Shown here one piece after another: positions 15,483 to 24,259 of a stretch of 52,099 nucleotides of DNA. This DNA comes from CAZRWD01 sp964603785 (lineage in GTDB: Bacteria > Fermentibacterota > Fermentibacteria > Fermentibacterales > Fermentibacteraceae), in assembly GCA_964603785.1 (NCBI GenBank), contig CAZRWD010000014.1, forward strand, positions 1 to 52,099, in the 5' to 3' direction. A model generated the notes under the pieces. That model saw nothing but the letters and a program-made list of their open reading frames with translations. It was not told the origin of the DNA and searched no databases. The position numbers and the translations under genes were made by a program. Within the stretch, counting starts at the first letter, position 1. Every line of letters begins with the position of its first letter.

Positions 15483-16822
15483 CGCAGATCCTCCACGATC
15501 CTCCTGAAGTGCTCGCCCCTCTTCTCGAAATCCCGGTACTGGTCGAAGCTCGCGCAGGCCGGGGAGAGGAGGACCGTGTCGCCGGGGCCGGCGAGATCAC
15601 GGGCGATGGACACGGCCTTCGCCATGTCTCCGGCCATGTGCATCGGGACAGTGCCGGCCCACGCCTCCGCCAGCTCCTCGGCGGCGCTGCCGATGAGCAC
15701 GACATGGGTGACTCTCGAGCGGATCAGATCGGAGAGCTCTGCGTAGGCGGTCTTCTTCGACAGCCCTCCCGCTATCAGGACCACGGGCGTGTCGAAGCTC
15801 TCCAGGGCGACCTTCAGGGAGTCCTGGTTCGTCGACTTCGAGTCGTTGACCCATGCGACCCCGCCGAGGACCCTCACGGTCTCTATCCTGTGAGGCACGC
15901 CGGGGAAGGTGGCGAGCCCCCGGACCATCTCCTCCGGCTTGAGCCCCGCCCTCCGCGCGAGGCAGGCCACCGCCAGGGCGTTCTCCAGGTTGTGCCTGCC
16001 GCGCAGGGACAGGCGCGAGGCGGCGATGACCGGCATTCTCGCACCGTCCGCGGCGAGCGTCACCATGTCTCCGGTGCAGTCCGCGCCGGTGCGGACCTCG
16101 GACCGCGTGCTGAAGAGCGCCTCCATGCCCATTGTCCGGCCCAGCAGGGAGAAGGAGCCCGGGTCGTCGGCGTTGAGAACCGTCAGGTCCTCCGAGTGCT
16201 GGTTCATGAAGATGCGGGCCTTCGCCGACCCGTAGCCCTCCATGTCGCCGTGCCGCTGGAGATGGTCGGGGGTGATGTTCAGCACCGCCGCTCCGCACGG
16301 CCTGAAGGTCTCTATCGTCTCGAGCTGGTAGCTGCTCAGCTCCAGAACGTACCAGTCCGGCGAGGGCCTTTCGATGACGGCGTCGGAGAAGGGGTAGCCT
16401 ACGTTACCGGAGACCACGGCCTCCAGCCCCGCCTTCCCGAGAACGAAGCCCAGCCATTCGGCGGAGGTCGTCTTCCCGTTGGAGCCGGTCACCGCGAGGA
16501 CGGGCGCCTGGGCATGCCGGAAGGCGAGCTCGATCTCGCCGATGACCGGGATACCCGCATCGGTGGCCGCGGCGGGAAGGGGAGCCCCGGGCGGGATGCC
16601 CGGGCTGAGGACGAGGCCCTCGAGCCTCTCCAGGCCGGCCTCCTGCCCGGGTCCCGTCAGGAGGGCGGAGAGCCATTCGCAGGGCTCGACCTCCGTGGAG
16701 TCGTCGAATCCCGTCACCTCGAACCCGCAGGAGGAGAGGAGCCTGGCGGCGGCGCGACCGCTGCGCCCCATGCCGGCCACCCCCATCCTCCTCCCCGCGC
16801 CCAGCTTCCAGTACTCGACCAT
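15479..16822 (-). CDS. murD: UDP-MurNAc-L-Ala--D-glutamate ligase MurD
   Basis: 447 aa. Adds D-Glu to UDP-MurNAc-L-Ala. It has the N-terminal UDP-binding motif GVAGMGRSGRAAA, P-loop GSNGKTTSAEW, ELSSYQLETI, NITPDHLQRHGDM and NDSKSTNQDS, the last diagnostic for MurD. The ATG at 16822 lies 5 bases after the mraY stop, making this one of the few dcw junctions without an overlap. Confidence 0.96.
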   Translation of the reverse strand: MVEYWKLGAGRRMGVAGMGRSGRAAARLLSSCGFEVTGFDDSTEVEPCEWLSALLTGPGQEAGLERLEGLVLSPGIPPGAPLPAAATDAGIPVIGEIELAFRHAQAPVLAVTGSNGKTTSAEWLGFVLGKAGLEAVVSGNVGYPFSDAVIERPSPDWYVLELSSYQLETIETFRPCGAAVLNITPDHLQRHGDMEGYGSAKARIFMNQHSEDLTVLNADDPGSFSLLGRTMGMEALFSTRSEVRTGADCTGDMVTLAADGARMPVIAASRLSLRGRHNLENALAVACLARRAGLKPEEMVRGLATFPGVPHRIETVRVLGGVAWVNDSKSTNQDSLKVALESFDTPVVLIAGGLSKKTAYAELSDLIRSRVTHVVLIGSAAEELAEAWAGTVPMHMAGDMAKAVSIARDLAGPGDTVLLSPACASFDQYRDFEKRGEHFRRIVEDLR

Positions 16823-16827
16823 CTCCC

Positions 16828-17976
16828 CTACCTGATCTTGAGTGTGGTGAGACCGAGGAGGCCGAGCAGGGCGGCGATGATCCAGAACCTGACTACGACC
16901 TTGCTCTCGCTCCACCCGAGGAGCTCGAAGTGGTGGTGCAGGGGCGCCATCCTGAACACCCGGCGCCCGGTCCTCCTGAAGTGCCCCACCTGGATCGTCA
17001 CGCTGAGGACCTCCGCAACGAAGATCCCGCCCACTATGACGAGCAGCAGCTCGCACCGGGTGACCACGGCCATCGACCCGATCGCCCCTCCCAGTGCGAG
17101 CGAGCCGGTGTCGCCCATGAAGACGGAGGCCGGGGGCGCGTTGTACCAGAGGAATCCCAGGCAGGCGCCCGCCATCGCGCCCGCGAAGACCGCGATCTCG
17201 CCCGCTCCGCCCAGGTACGGGAACTGCAGGTAACCGGCGAAGCGCACGTTGCCCAGGAGGTATGCCATGACGCCGAATGCGATGACCGAGACGAGGCTCA
17301 CCCCCGTGGCCAGTCCGTCCAGGCCGTCCGTGAGGTTCACGGAGTTGGCGGACCCCGCCAGGACCCAGGCCACGAACAGGATGTAGAAGACTCCCAGGTC
17401 GAGCCTGACCTCCTTCAGGAACGGCACGAGGGTCTCGGTCGACCGGATGTTGCTGATCCCGCCGGACAGGTCCAGGGTCCTGAGGCCGGGGAGGATGCTG
17501 CCCTCCCCGCCTCCGGAGAGGGGCACCAGGAAGAGCCACAAGCCGATCGCCAGGCCGAGCGTGAACTGGCCCAGCAGCTTGTAGCGGCCGATGAGACCCT
17601 TGGGGTATTTCCGCACGACCTTCAGGTAGTCGTCCAGGAGACCGATCAGGCCCATCCAGATCGTGCTGATGAGCACGACCAGCAGGTACCGGTTGTCTAG
17701 CCGTCCCCACAGGACGACGGGGATCAGGACCGACAGGAGGATGATGAGGCCGCCCATCGTGGGCGTTCCCTCCTTGCGGAGGTGGCTCTGCGGGCCGTCC
17801 TCCCGCACATGCTGGCCGATCTGCCCGCGCTTCAACCTGCGGATGATCCACGGACCCAGGGCGAAGGAGATCAAGAGGGCCGTCACGGTGGCGTAGGCCG
17901 CCCTGAACGAGATGTAGCCGAACAGGTTGAACAGCGATACATCGGCCCTCAGAGGGTACAGGAGCCAGTAGAGCAC
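16828..17976 (-). CDS. mraY: Phospho-MurNAc-pentapeptide translocase MraY
   Basis: 382 aa. Makes lipid I from UDP-MurNAc-pentapeptide and undecaprenyl phosphate. About ten membrane helices are visible. Motifs are GTPTMGGLIILLS, LLDDYLKVVRK (Mg-binding aspartates), NLTDGLDGLATG and the MAPLHHHFE loop. I start it at GTG 17976 (LYWLLYPLRADVS...), four bases after AGGAGG, which overlaps the 3' end of murF by 28 bases. This is the longest overlap in the cluster. Confidence 0.96.
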   Translation of the reverse strand: MLYWLLYPLRADVSLFNLFGYISFRAAYATVTALLISFALGPWIIRRLKRGQIGQHVREDGPQSHLRKEGTPTMGGLIILLSVLIPVVLWGRLDNRYLLVVLISTIWMGLIGLLDDYLKVVRKYPKGLIGRYKLLGQFTLGLAIGLWLFLVPLSGGGEGSILPGLRTLDLSGGISNIRSTETLVPFLKEVRLDLGVFYILFVAWVLAGSANSVNLTDGLDGLATGVSLVSVIAFGVMAYLLGNVRFAGYLQFPYLGGAGEIAVFAGAMAGACLGFLWYNAPPASVFMGDTGSLALGGAIGSMAVVTRCELLLVIVGGIFVAEVLSVTIQVGHFRRTGRRVFRMAPLHHHFELLGWSESKVVVRFWIIAALLGLLGLTTLKIR

Positions 17977-19286
17977 CAGTCCTCCTCCCTGAGCGCTGCC
18001 GTCAGCTTCTCCAGAGCCATCGAGTGGCTCCCCTTGACCAGGATCGTCATGCCCGGGGACGCCAGCCTCCGCAGGGCGTCCAGCGCTTCGCTCCAGTCGT
18101 CCGCGAAGACGGTCCTGGTGCCGCCGAGCGCACCGGACGCCTCGCGCATCCGTCCGCCCACCAGGACGGCGAAGTCCAGGCCGCAGTCGGACGCCCTGGC
18201 GAGAACCCTCAGGTGAAGCGCCCGCGAGGCGGAGCCCAGCTCGAGCATGTCCGCCAGGACGACACCCCTCGGGGGAGGGCTGTCGGCGAGGACCGCCAGG
18301 CAGGCCTCCACGGCCTCGGGGCTGGCGTTGTAGCCCTCGTCCATGACGGAGGCCCCGCGCCACCGGAAGACGAGCCCCCTGCCCGGAGCGCCGCGATAGG
18401 AGCCCATCGCGCCGGCGGCCTCGTCAGGGTCGGCGCCCAGCCTCACGGCCGCCGCGAGGGCGGTCAGGGCGTTGGCATAGTGGTGCGCTCCCTCCAGCGA
18501 GAGATCGAGCCTCGTTCCAAGGGGATCGACAACCCAGCCGCCTCCGTCGCTCCTGAGGCTCATGTCGCCGCCGGGGCCGGTCTCGATTATCTCCAGTCCC
18601 CTGGCCTCGGCTCTCTCGCGCAGTATCTCCTCGCCCGAGGGGATCACGCAGAAGCCGCCCCTCTCGGTCGTGTCCAGCAGCTCTGCCTTCGCGCGGGCGA
18701 CCGCGCCGCGGTCGCCGAAGTACTCCAGGTGGGCGCTGCCTATGTTCGTGACCACGCACCAGCGCGGGCGTGCGACGGCCCCCAGCCCGGCCAGCTCGCC
18801 TTCGTGGTTCATGCCCAGCTCCAGCACGACCGCCTCGGCGCCCTCGTCGACGTTCATGAGCGAAAGGGGCAGTCCGAGGCTGTTGTTGAGGTTGCCTCGG
18901 GAGCAGTCCGTCCTCATCCGCGTGCCGAGGGCCAGCACGAGGAGCTCCTTGGTGGTCGTCTTGCCGGCGGAGCCGGTCACGGCCCCCACCGTGCCCTCGA
19001 GCCTTCCCCTGGCATGCGCCCCGCAGGCGAGCAGCGCGTCCGGGACCGAAGGTACCCGGATCACCGGGCCTCCCGGCCAGTCCCCCTGCGAGACTACCGC
19101 CGCGCCCCCGGAGGCGATGACCCGGCCGGCGAATCCGTGACCGTCGGTCCTCGTGCCGCGGAGGGCGAAGAAGATCGACCCGGCGCCGCACTCGCGGGAA
19201 TCGATCGATGCGCCGCAGACTTCCATGTCCTGGCCCTCCAGGGCGCCGCCGCAGGCGCGTGCGAGGTCGGAAAGCAGGAACCTCAC
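17949..19286 (-). CDS. murF: UDP-MurNAc-tripeptide--D-Ala-D-Ala ligase MurF
   Basis: 445 aa. Adds D-Ala-D-Ala to complete the pentapeptide precursor. It has the N-terminal IDSRECGAGSIFFALRG segment, P-loop GSAGKTTTKE, ELGMNHEGE, and the C-terminal DEGYNASPEAVEACL and LGSASRALH motifs. GTG start, overlapping the murE stop as GTGA. The D-Ala-D-Ala ligase (ddl) that would supply its substrate is not in this cluster. Confidence 0.95.
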   Translation of the reverse strand: MRFLLSDLARACGGALEGQDMEVCGASIDSRECGAGSIFFALRGTRTDGHGFAGRVIASGGAAVVSQGDWPGGPVIRVPSVPDALLACGAHARGRLEGTVGAVTGSAGKTTTKELLVLALGTRMRTDCSRGNLNNSLGLPLSLMNVDEGAEAVVLELGMNHEGELAGLGAVARPRWCVVTNIGSAHLEYFGDRGAVARAKAELLDTTERGGFCVIPSGEEILRERAEARGLEIIETGPGGDMSLRSDGGGWVVDPLGTRLDLSLEGAHHYANALTALAAAVRLGADPDEAAGAMGSYRGAPGRGLVFRWRGASVMDEGYNASPEAVEACLAVLADSPPPRGVVLADMLELGSASRALHLRVLARASDCGLDFAVLVGGRMREASGALGGTRTVFADDWSEALDALRRLASPGMTILVKGSHSMALEKLTAALREEDWCSTGSCTL

Positions 19287-20725
19287 CGCAGCCTCCCCAG
19301 GACCGCGCGGGCCTCCTCGCGATCGTCGAAGCGGATCCTCTCCCGGCCCAGGATCTGATAGTCCTCGTGGCCCTTCCCGGCGATGATCACCACGTCGCCG
19401 GGCCCGGCGGCGAGGATGGCCGTCTCGATGGCCCTACGCCTGTCCGGCTCCACGATCAGGCGGGCTCCGGCGACCACCCCCTCCAGGATGTCGTCGATTA
19501 TCGCCCCGGGGTCCTCCGTCCTCGGGTTGTCGCTCGTGACCACCGCCAGGTCGGAGTTACGGGACGCGATCCCGCCCATGAGGGGGCGCTTCGTCCTGTC
19601 CCGGTCCCCCCCCGCTCCGAACACCACGATCACCCTGGCCTTCGTCATCTCCCTGGCCTGGAGGAGGAGACGCTCGAGGGCATCAGGCGTGTGGGCGTAG
19701 TCGACGGCCACCAGGAACGGCTGTCCGGCGTCGACCACCTCCAGCCGGCCAGGCACGCCGGGGAATGTGGCGAGGCCCTCGCAGCACTCCGCAAGCGAAA
19801 GCCCGAGCGAGGTGCAGGCGGCGATCGCGCCGGCGGAGTTGCAGATGTTCACCCTGCCGGGCACGGGGAGGCTGACCTCGCACTCCCGGCCCCCGCATGA
19901 GACGAGATAGGCGCACCCATCCAGGCCGACCCTCTCGAGGGAGATGCGGATGTCGTCGCCCGGGGACCTGCCGAATGTCAGCGCGCCGGGGGGTACGGGC
20001 ACGCCGGGCGAACAGGTCCCGACGAAAGCCCTCCCGCCGGGCTTGAGGAGCCCGAATATCCTGGTCTTGGCCGCCAGGTACTCCTCCATCGTGCCGTGGA
20101 AGTCCAGATGATCCCTCGTGATGTTGGTGAAGACGACGGCGTCGAAGCGCACCTCCTCCACGCGCGAGAGGGCGAGGGCATGGCTCGAGACCTCCATCGC
20201 GCAGTCGGTGTCGCCCGCCTCCACCATGCTCCTCATCAGCCCGGCCACGTCCACGGAGTCGGGGGTCGTCTCGACCGCCGGCAGGCTCCTGCCGCCCACG
20301 GTGTGCCCGACGGTGCCGAGGATGCCGCAGCTCCTGCCTGCGCTGCGAAGGATCCACGCTGTCATGTGGGCGGTGGAGGTCTTCCCGTTGGTCCCCGTTA
20401 TCCCGACCGTCGAGAGCTCCAGCCAGGGCTCCCCGTAGAACCTTGCGGACAGGGCGGCGAGGAGCCGCCTTCCGTCCCCTCCCGGGTTCACCGTCACGCG
20501 TCCGCCCGGGAGCCCCGCCTCACGTCCGGCGATCACCAGCAGGGCGCCCGCATCGAGCGCGGCCTGCGCGTATGCGAGGCCGTCCTCCCTGAACCCCGCC
20601 ACGGCGACGAAGACGGCCCCGGGTATCACCTTCCGCGAATCGTTCGTCACCAGGGAGACCTCGGCGGATTCGAGACCTTCCGGGACCTCCGGCCCCAGGC
20701 CGCGCAGCAGATCGCCGAGCTTCAC
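19283..20725 (-). CDS. murE: UDP-MurNAc-tripeptide synthetase MurE (meso-DAP type)
   Basis: 480 aa. Adds the third peptide residue. P-loop GTNGKTS (111-117), the lysine of YLAAKTRIF (220) that is carbamylated in the family, and DNPR (399-402). DNPR is the signature for meso-diaminopimelate rather than L-lysine, which supports a Gram-negative-type peptidoglycan. GTG start overlapping the ftsI stop as GTGA. Confidence 0.96.
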   Translation of the reverse strand: MKLGDLLRGLGPEVPEGLESAEVSLVTNDSRKVIPGAVFVAVAGFREDGLAYAQAALDAGALLVIAGREAGLPGGRVTVNPGGDGRRLLAALSARFYGEPWLELSTVGITGTNGKTSTAHMTAWILRSAGRSCGILGTVGHTVGGRSLPAVETTPDSVDVAGLMRSMVEAGDTDCAMEVSSHALALSRVEEVRFDAVVFTNITRDHLDFHGTMEEYLAAKTRIFGLLKPGGRAFVGTCSPGVPVPPGALTFGRSPGDDIRISLERVGLDGCAYLVSCGGRECEVSLPVPGRVNICNSAGAIAACTSLGLSLAECCEGLATFPGVPGRLEVVDAGQPFLVAVDYAHTPDALERLLLQAREMTKARVIVVFGAGGDRDRTKRPLMGGIASRNSDLAVVTSDNPRTEDPGAIIDDILEGVVAGARLIVEPDRRRAIETAILAAGPGDVVIIAGKGHEDYQILGRERIRFDDREEARAVLGRLR

Positions 20726-22431
20726 AGCGCGCCCGCCATGGAGGGTTCGGGCTCGGGAGCGACCGGCCCGAGCGCGAGGGAGGGCTCGCAGGAGGTCACC
20801 CGCTCGATGATGCGCCTGAAGGTCGGCGCCGCCAGGGCGCTTCCGTACCTGTACGCGAACCCCGGCCTGTCTATCACGACCACGCAGACGAGCGAGGGAT
20901 TCTCGGCGGGGACCATGCCCGCGAATGCTGAGAGGTATGCCCCCCTGCCGAAGCCCAGCCTCTCGGCCGTTCCCGTCTTGCCGGCCACGGTCAGGCCCTC
21001 GATCGAGGCCGTCGTCCCGGTGCCAGACTCGACCGCGGTCCGGAGAACGCCCCTGACGAGCCCGGCGGTCTCCTCGTCCATCACCCTGCGGGAGGGGAAC
21101 GATGCCCATCGCCGCCAGGAGCCGCAGGATCCGCTCGCACGGACGAGCCTTGGCTCGTAGAGGACGCCGCCGTTGGCCACTGCGCTGAAGGCCATCGCGA
21201 GCTGGAGGGGGGTACAGCCGACCTCCTGCCCGATCGACATGCAGGCCTTGGACAGGCCGGACCACTGCGCCGGGGGCCTCAGGATGCCGTTGGCCTCTCC
21301 GGGAAGCTCGATTCCCGTCGAGTAGCCGAATCCGAATGCCCGGCAGTAGGCATAGAAGACGCTGTCGGGGATGAGCTGGACCATCGAGATGGTCCCCACG
21401 TTGCTGGACTGCGCGATTATCTCCTCCACGCTCATGACGCCGAACTCGTGGCAGTCGGAGATGGTCCTGTCCGCCACGGGTATCAGGCCGCGGCTGCAGT
21501 CTATCGAGTCCGACAGCCCGACGGCGCCCAGCTCGAGACAGGCTGCAAGGGTGACTATCTTGAAGGTCGATCCGGGCTCGTGGATGCTCGCGATGCAGTT
21601 GTTGGCCGCGATCGAGCCGTCGGGCGCCCTGACCGGCCAGCTGCCCATTGCCAGGACGTCTCCGTTGCCGGGGTCCACCAGGACCGATGCGGCCCAGCTC
21701 GCTCCGGACAGCTCCACGGCAGCCCGGAGCTCGTCCTGCACTATGTGCTGGAACCTCGCGTCTATGGTCAGCATGAGGTCCGTTCCGTCAACCGGCTCGA
21801 CGTTGTCGGCCCTGCAGTCCGTGACGCTCATCCCTGAATAGGCGCTGCTCTCGACGAAGCGGACGCCTCCCGTGCCGCAGAGGAGCGCGTCGAACTCGGC
21901 CTCCAGGCCCTCCAGAAGGCCGTTGCCGGCCCGGCCCAGGATCGTCGCGGCATCCTCCCCGAGGGGATAGGTCCGGAGCTCGCGGACACGCCAGTTGATA
22001 CCCCTGGGCAGCCCGGCCTCGATGAGGACACGGGCGTCCTCGTAGGGCATGTCGCTGGCCAGCGTCTGGTTGATGCCCCGCCTGTCCAGCGGGCGCGCGG
22101 CATCCGGTCCGCCTTCGAGGAGGACGTAGAAGCTGTCGATGGCGGCCTTGCCGCTGTCGGGCACGTTCGGCCAGTAGACCTCGAAGCTCACAACCGGGGT
22201 GTTGCCGGCGAGGAGTGTGCCGTTCCTGTCGAGGATCCTGCCCCGGCTCGACTCGAGGTATTCGATGTGAGTGTGCTGACGCTCGGCCATCCTTGCGTAG
22301 CGCTCGTGCTCGAGGAGCTGGATCCTGGCGAGCCGCGCGGCGGCGACCCCGAAGGCCGCCATGGTGAGGACGGCGGCGAGTCTCACTCGCGCCGTCCGCC
22401 TGTCCGCCGAGAGGTCATCTGAGCTGTGCAA
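20722..22431 (-). CDS. ftsI: Septal transpeptidase FtsI / PBP3
   Basis: 569 aa. Class B penicillin-binding protein that crosslinks septal peptidoglycan. One membrane helix (about 17-35), a pedestal domain (SSRGRILDRNG), and all three transpeptidase motifs: STFK (288-291), SSN (342-344) and KTGT (485-488). The apparent start is TTG at 22431, 17 bases inside ftsL, with GGAGA eight bases upstream. The ATG that overlaps the ftsL stop (22418) is out of frame. The next in-frame option is GTG 22386, which would trim the cytoplasmic tail. Confidence 0.95.
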   Translation of the reverse strand: MHSSDDLSADRRTARVRLAAVLTMAAFGVAAARLARIQLLEHERYARMAERQHTHIEYLESSRGRILDRNGTLLAGNTPVVSFEVYWPNVPDSGKAAIDSFYVLLEGGPDAARPLDRRGINQTLASDMPYEDARVLIEAGLPRGINWRVRELRTYPLGEDAATILGRAGNGLLEGLEAEFDALLCGTGGVRFVESSAYSGMSVTDCRADNVEPVDGTDLMLTIDARFQHIVQDELRAAVELSGASWAASVLVDPGNGDVLAMGSWPVRAPDGSIAANNCIASIHEPGSTFKIVTLAACLELGAVGLSDSIDCSRGLIPVADRTISDCHEFGVMSVEEIIAQSSNVGTISMVQLIPDSVFYAYCRAFGFGYSTGIELPGEANGILRPPAQWSGLSKACMSIGQEVGCTPLQLAMAFSAVANGGVLYEPRLVRASGSCGSWRRWASFPSRRVMDEETAGLVRGVLRTAVESGTGTTASIEGLTVAGKTGTAERLGFGRGAYLSAFAGMVPAENPSLVCVVVIDRPGFAYRYGSALAAPTFRRIIERVTSCEPSLALGPVAPEPEPSMAGAL

Positions 22432-22723
22432 GGCCCTCGTCTCCGCTCTCGTCAGGCTCGGTCACGACAAGGGCGAGCCGCTCCAGGGGAAGGGGGACTA
22501 GGCCGAGGCTCTCCCCCGCGGCCTCCAGCCTCGAGGGCGCCAGGAGCAGCGCCCGCTCCGTCTCGAGCTCCTCTATCTCGTTCTCGAGGACGGTGGTCAT
22601 CGCGTCGGTCCTCTCCAGGGCGAGGAGCAGCGAGAGCCTCCAGTTGTAGAGGAGGACCTGCCCCATCGCCGAGAGGGCCACCACGGCCAGCACGGCGCCC
22701 GCGGCCTGACGGGACCGCCTCAC
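22415..22723 (-). CDS. ftsL: Cell division protein FtsL-like
   Basis: 102 aa. A small bitopic protein: basic start (MRRSRQ), one membrane helix (about 8-26), then a heptad-rich coiled coil (ERTDAMTTVLENEIEELETERALL). Sequence similarity in this family is low; the call rests on size, topology and position between rsmH and ftsI. GTG start overlapping the rsmH stop (GTGA). Confidence 0.8.
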   Translation of the reverse strand: MRRSRQAAGAVLAVVALSAMGQVLLYNWRLSLLLALERTDAMTTVLENEIEELETERALLLAPSRLEAAGESLGLVPLPLERLALVVTEPDESGDEGLAQLR

Positions 22724-23598
22724 GCCCGAACCCCCGTCCGGAGCCTGGCCGACCTGGCCCTGGGGTTGGCTCGGGTCTCGGCCGCGCCGGGGACCATCCA
22801 CGGCGGATCCGTGGCGGAGAAGTCGGGGGAGTCGGCGAAGAACCGCTTGACCAGCCTGTCCTCGATGGAGTGGAATGTGATGAACGCCGCGCGCCCGCCG
22901 TGCGACATCCAGGAAGGCAGGCCCTCGAGGAGCCTGCGGAGCTCCCCCAGTTCGTCGTTCACCTGGATCCGCAGGGCCTGGAAGACTCGGGACAGGACCT
23001 TGACGGGGTTCCCCCTGACCGCCCTCCTGACGGCGCGGGCGAGGTCCCCGGTCGTCTCCACGGGGCGGGCGGCCGATATGCACCGGGCTATCGGGCGGCT
23101 GCGGCCCTCCTCGCCGAGCGTGAAGATCATGTCGGCCACCTCCCGCTCGGACATCGCGGCCAGGACCTCTGCGGCCGTGGGAAGCCCTGAGCGGACGTCG
23201 AACCTCATGTCGAGGGGGCCGTCGAGACGGTGGGAGAAGCCCCTGGCGGGATCGTCGAGCTGGATCGACGAGAGTCCGAGGTCGAAGAGCGCGGCGTCGG
23301 CGTGGCCGAGCCCGAGTTCATTGAGGATGCCGGGGATGTCGGCGTAGCTCCCCGCGGCGGCTGTCACGCCCTCGCGCATGGCCGGGAGCGACGAGATGGA
23401 GGACGGGTCGCGGTCGACGGCCAGTATCCTCGCGTCGGGGAAGCGACCGGCCAGGACTGCCGTGTGCCCTCCCCCCCCGGCGGTGCCGTCGACGATGAGC
23501 GACGGTCCGGCGCCGGCGAAGAAGTCGCCGACCTCGGCCGCCATCACCGGCTCGTGCCCGTGACCGTGCAGGGCCTCCTCCTGCACTTCCACCTCCAT
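22720..23598 (-). CDS. rsmH: 16S rRNA m4C1402 methyltransferase RsmH (MraW)
   Basis: 292 aa. SAM-dependent N4-methylation of C1402 in 16S rRNA. Conserved N-terminus HEPVMAAEVGDFF, SAM loop VDGTAGGGGHTAVLAG, LFDLGLSSIQLDDPARGFS, and C-terminal SRVFQALRIQVNDELGELRRLL and FITFHSIEDRLVKRFF. The first gene after mraZ, with a 13-base gap. Confidence 0.97.
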   Translation of the reverse strand: MEVEVQEEALHGHGHEPVMAAEVGDFFAGAGPSLIVDGTAGGGGHTAVLAGRFPDARILAVDRDPSSISSLPAMREGVTAAAGSYADIPGILNELGLGHADAALFDLGLSSIQLDDPARGFSHRLDGPLDMRFDVRSGLPTAAEVLAAMSEREVADMIFTLGEEGRSRPIARCISAARPVETTGDLARAVRRAVRGNPVKVLSRVFQALRIQVNDELGELRRLLEGLPSWMSHGGRAAFITFHSIEDRLVKRFFADSPDFSATDPPWMVPGAAETRANPRARSARLRTGVRA

Positions 23599-23611
23599 CC
23601 CTCACGCGGGG

Positions 23612-24049
23612 CTACAGCTCTATGTCGAGTCCCTCGGCGACCTCTTCGTACGACACGTCCTCCCTGGCCATGGCGCCGGCCAGCCTCTCCGGCGACCAGA
23701 GCTCGATCGTGTCGAGCTGGCCGAGGAAGACCACCTCTCCGCCGATCCCGGCCAGTTCCAGCAGCTCCGAGGGGATGCTGATCCGACCCTGCGCATCGAT
23801 GCTCACGGGCCTTAGATGGCTCGCGAACCTGCGCAGGAAGTAGCGCTGGCGCCCCTGGCTCCGCGACAGGCCGCGAAGGCCCTCCCTGAGCCCGGCCCAT
23901 CTCTCGGGCGGATACAGCTCGAGGCAGCCGTCCATGCCCAGGTTCAGGTAGAGGTCCTCCCCGGTGATCTGCCTGCGGAAGACCGCGGGGACGCTCACCC
24001 TCCCCTTCTCGTCCAGCGAATGGACATGGCGGCCAGTGAAATCTGCCAT
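23612..24049 (-). CDS. mraZ: Transcriptional regulator MraZ
   Basis: 145 aa. AbrB-fold DNA-binding protein that autoregulates the dcw operon. Two tandem MraZ domains: HSLDEKGRVSVPAVFRRQ and VSIDAQGRISIPSELLELA. The ATG at 24049 (three bases after AGGAGG) is preferred to the adjoining GTG at 24052. Its binding boxes lie just upstream between the -10 and -35 elements. Confidence 0.95.
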   Translation of the reverse strand: MADFTGRHVHSLDEKGRVSVPAVFRRQITGEDLYLNLGMDGCLELYPPERWAGLREGLRGLSRSQGRQRYFLRRFASHLRPVSIDAQGRISIPSELLELAGIGGEVVFLGQLDTIELWSPERLAGAMAREDVSYEEVAEGLDIEL

Positions 24050-24066
24050 CACCCTCCTGAGGGCAT

Positions 24067-24118
24067 ATTCTATCCCACTTCATCCCACTGTCAACCCATT
24101 TGATGGGAATCAATCCCA
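24067..24118 (-). promoter_or_regulatory. dcw promoter overlapped by MraZ boxes
   Basis: On the minus strand: a perfect -35 TTGACA (24094-24089), 16 bases, -10 TAGAAT (24072-24067). TGGG-type MraZ boxes are at 24077-24073 (TGGGA), 24087-24083 (TGGGA) and 24098-24094 (TGGGT), spaced 10 and 11 bases, with a further TGGGA at 24118-24114. Two boxes lie inside the spacer, so MraZ binding should block RNA polymerase. The leader to mraZ is only about 10 bases plus its ribosome-binding site. Confidence 0.8.
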
Positions 24119-24259
24119 CATGCGACCCGGGTCGCCGGTGCGGAGGGTGTGCGAGGATTACAAATCTATGCTGTGCTTGTGTTTGGCAGTGTGGTTCGGG
24201 GTGGGGGGCCGCGGAGGAGCGGAAGGGCTACGGATCAGGCCCGGGGTTCGACCCCCCCG

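Noticed and set aside
22386..22418. ftsI starting at the ATG that overlaps the ftsL stop (ATGA at 22418)
   Set aside because: That ATG is out of frame with the transpeptidase; the in-frame TTG 22431 is needed.
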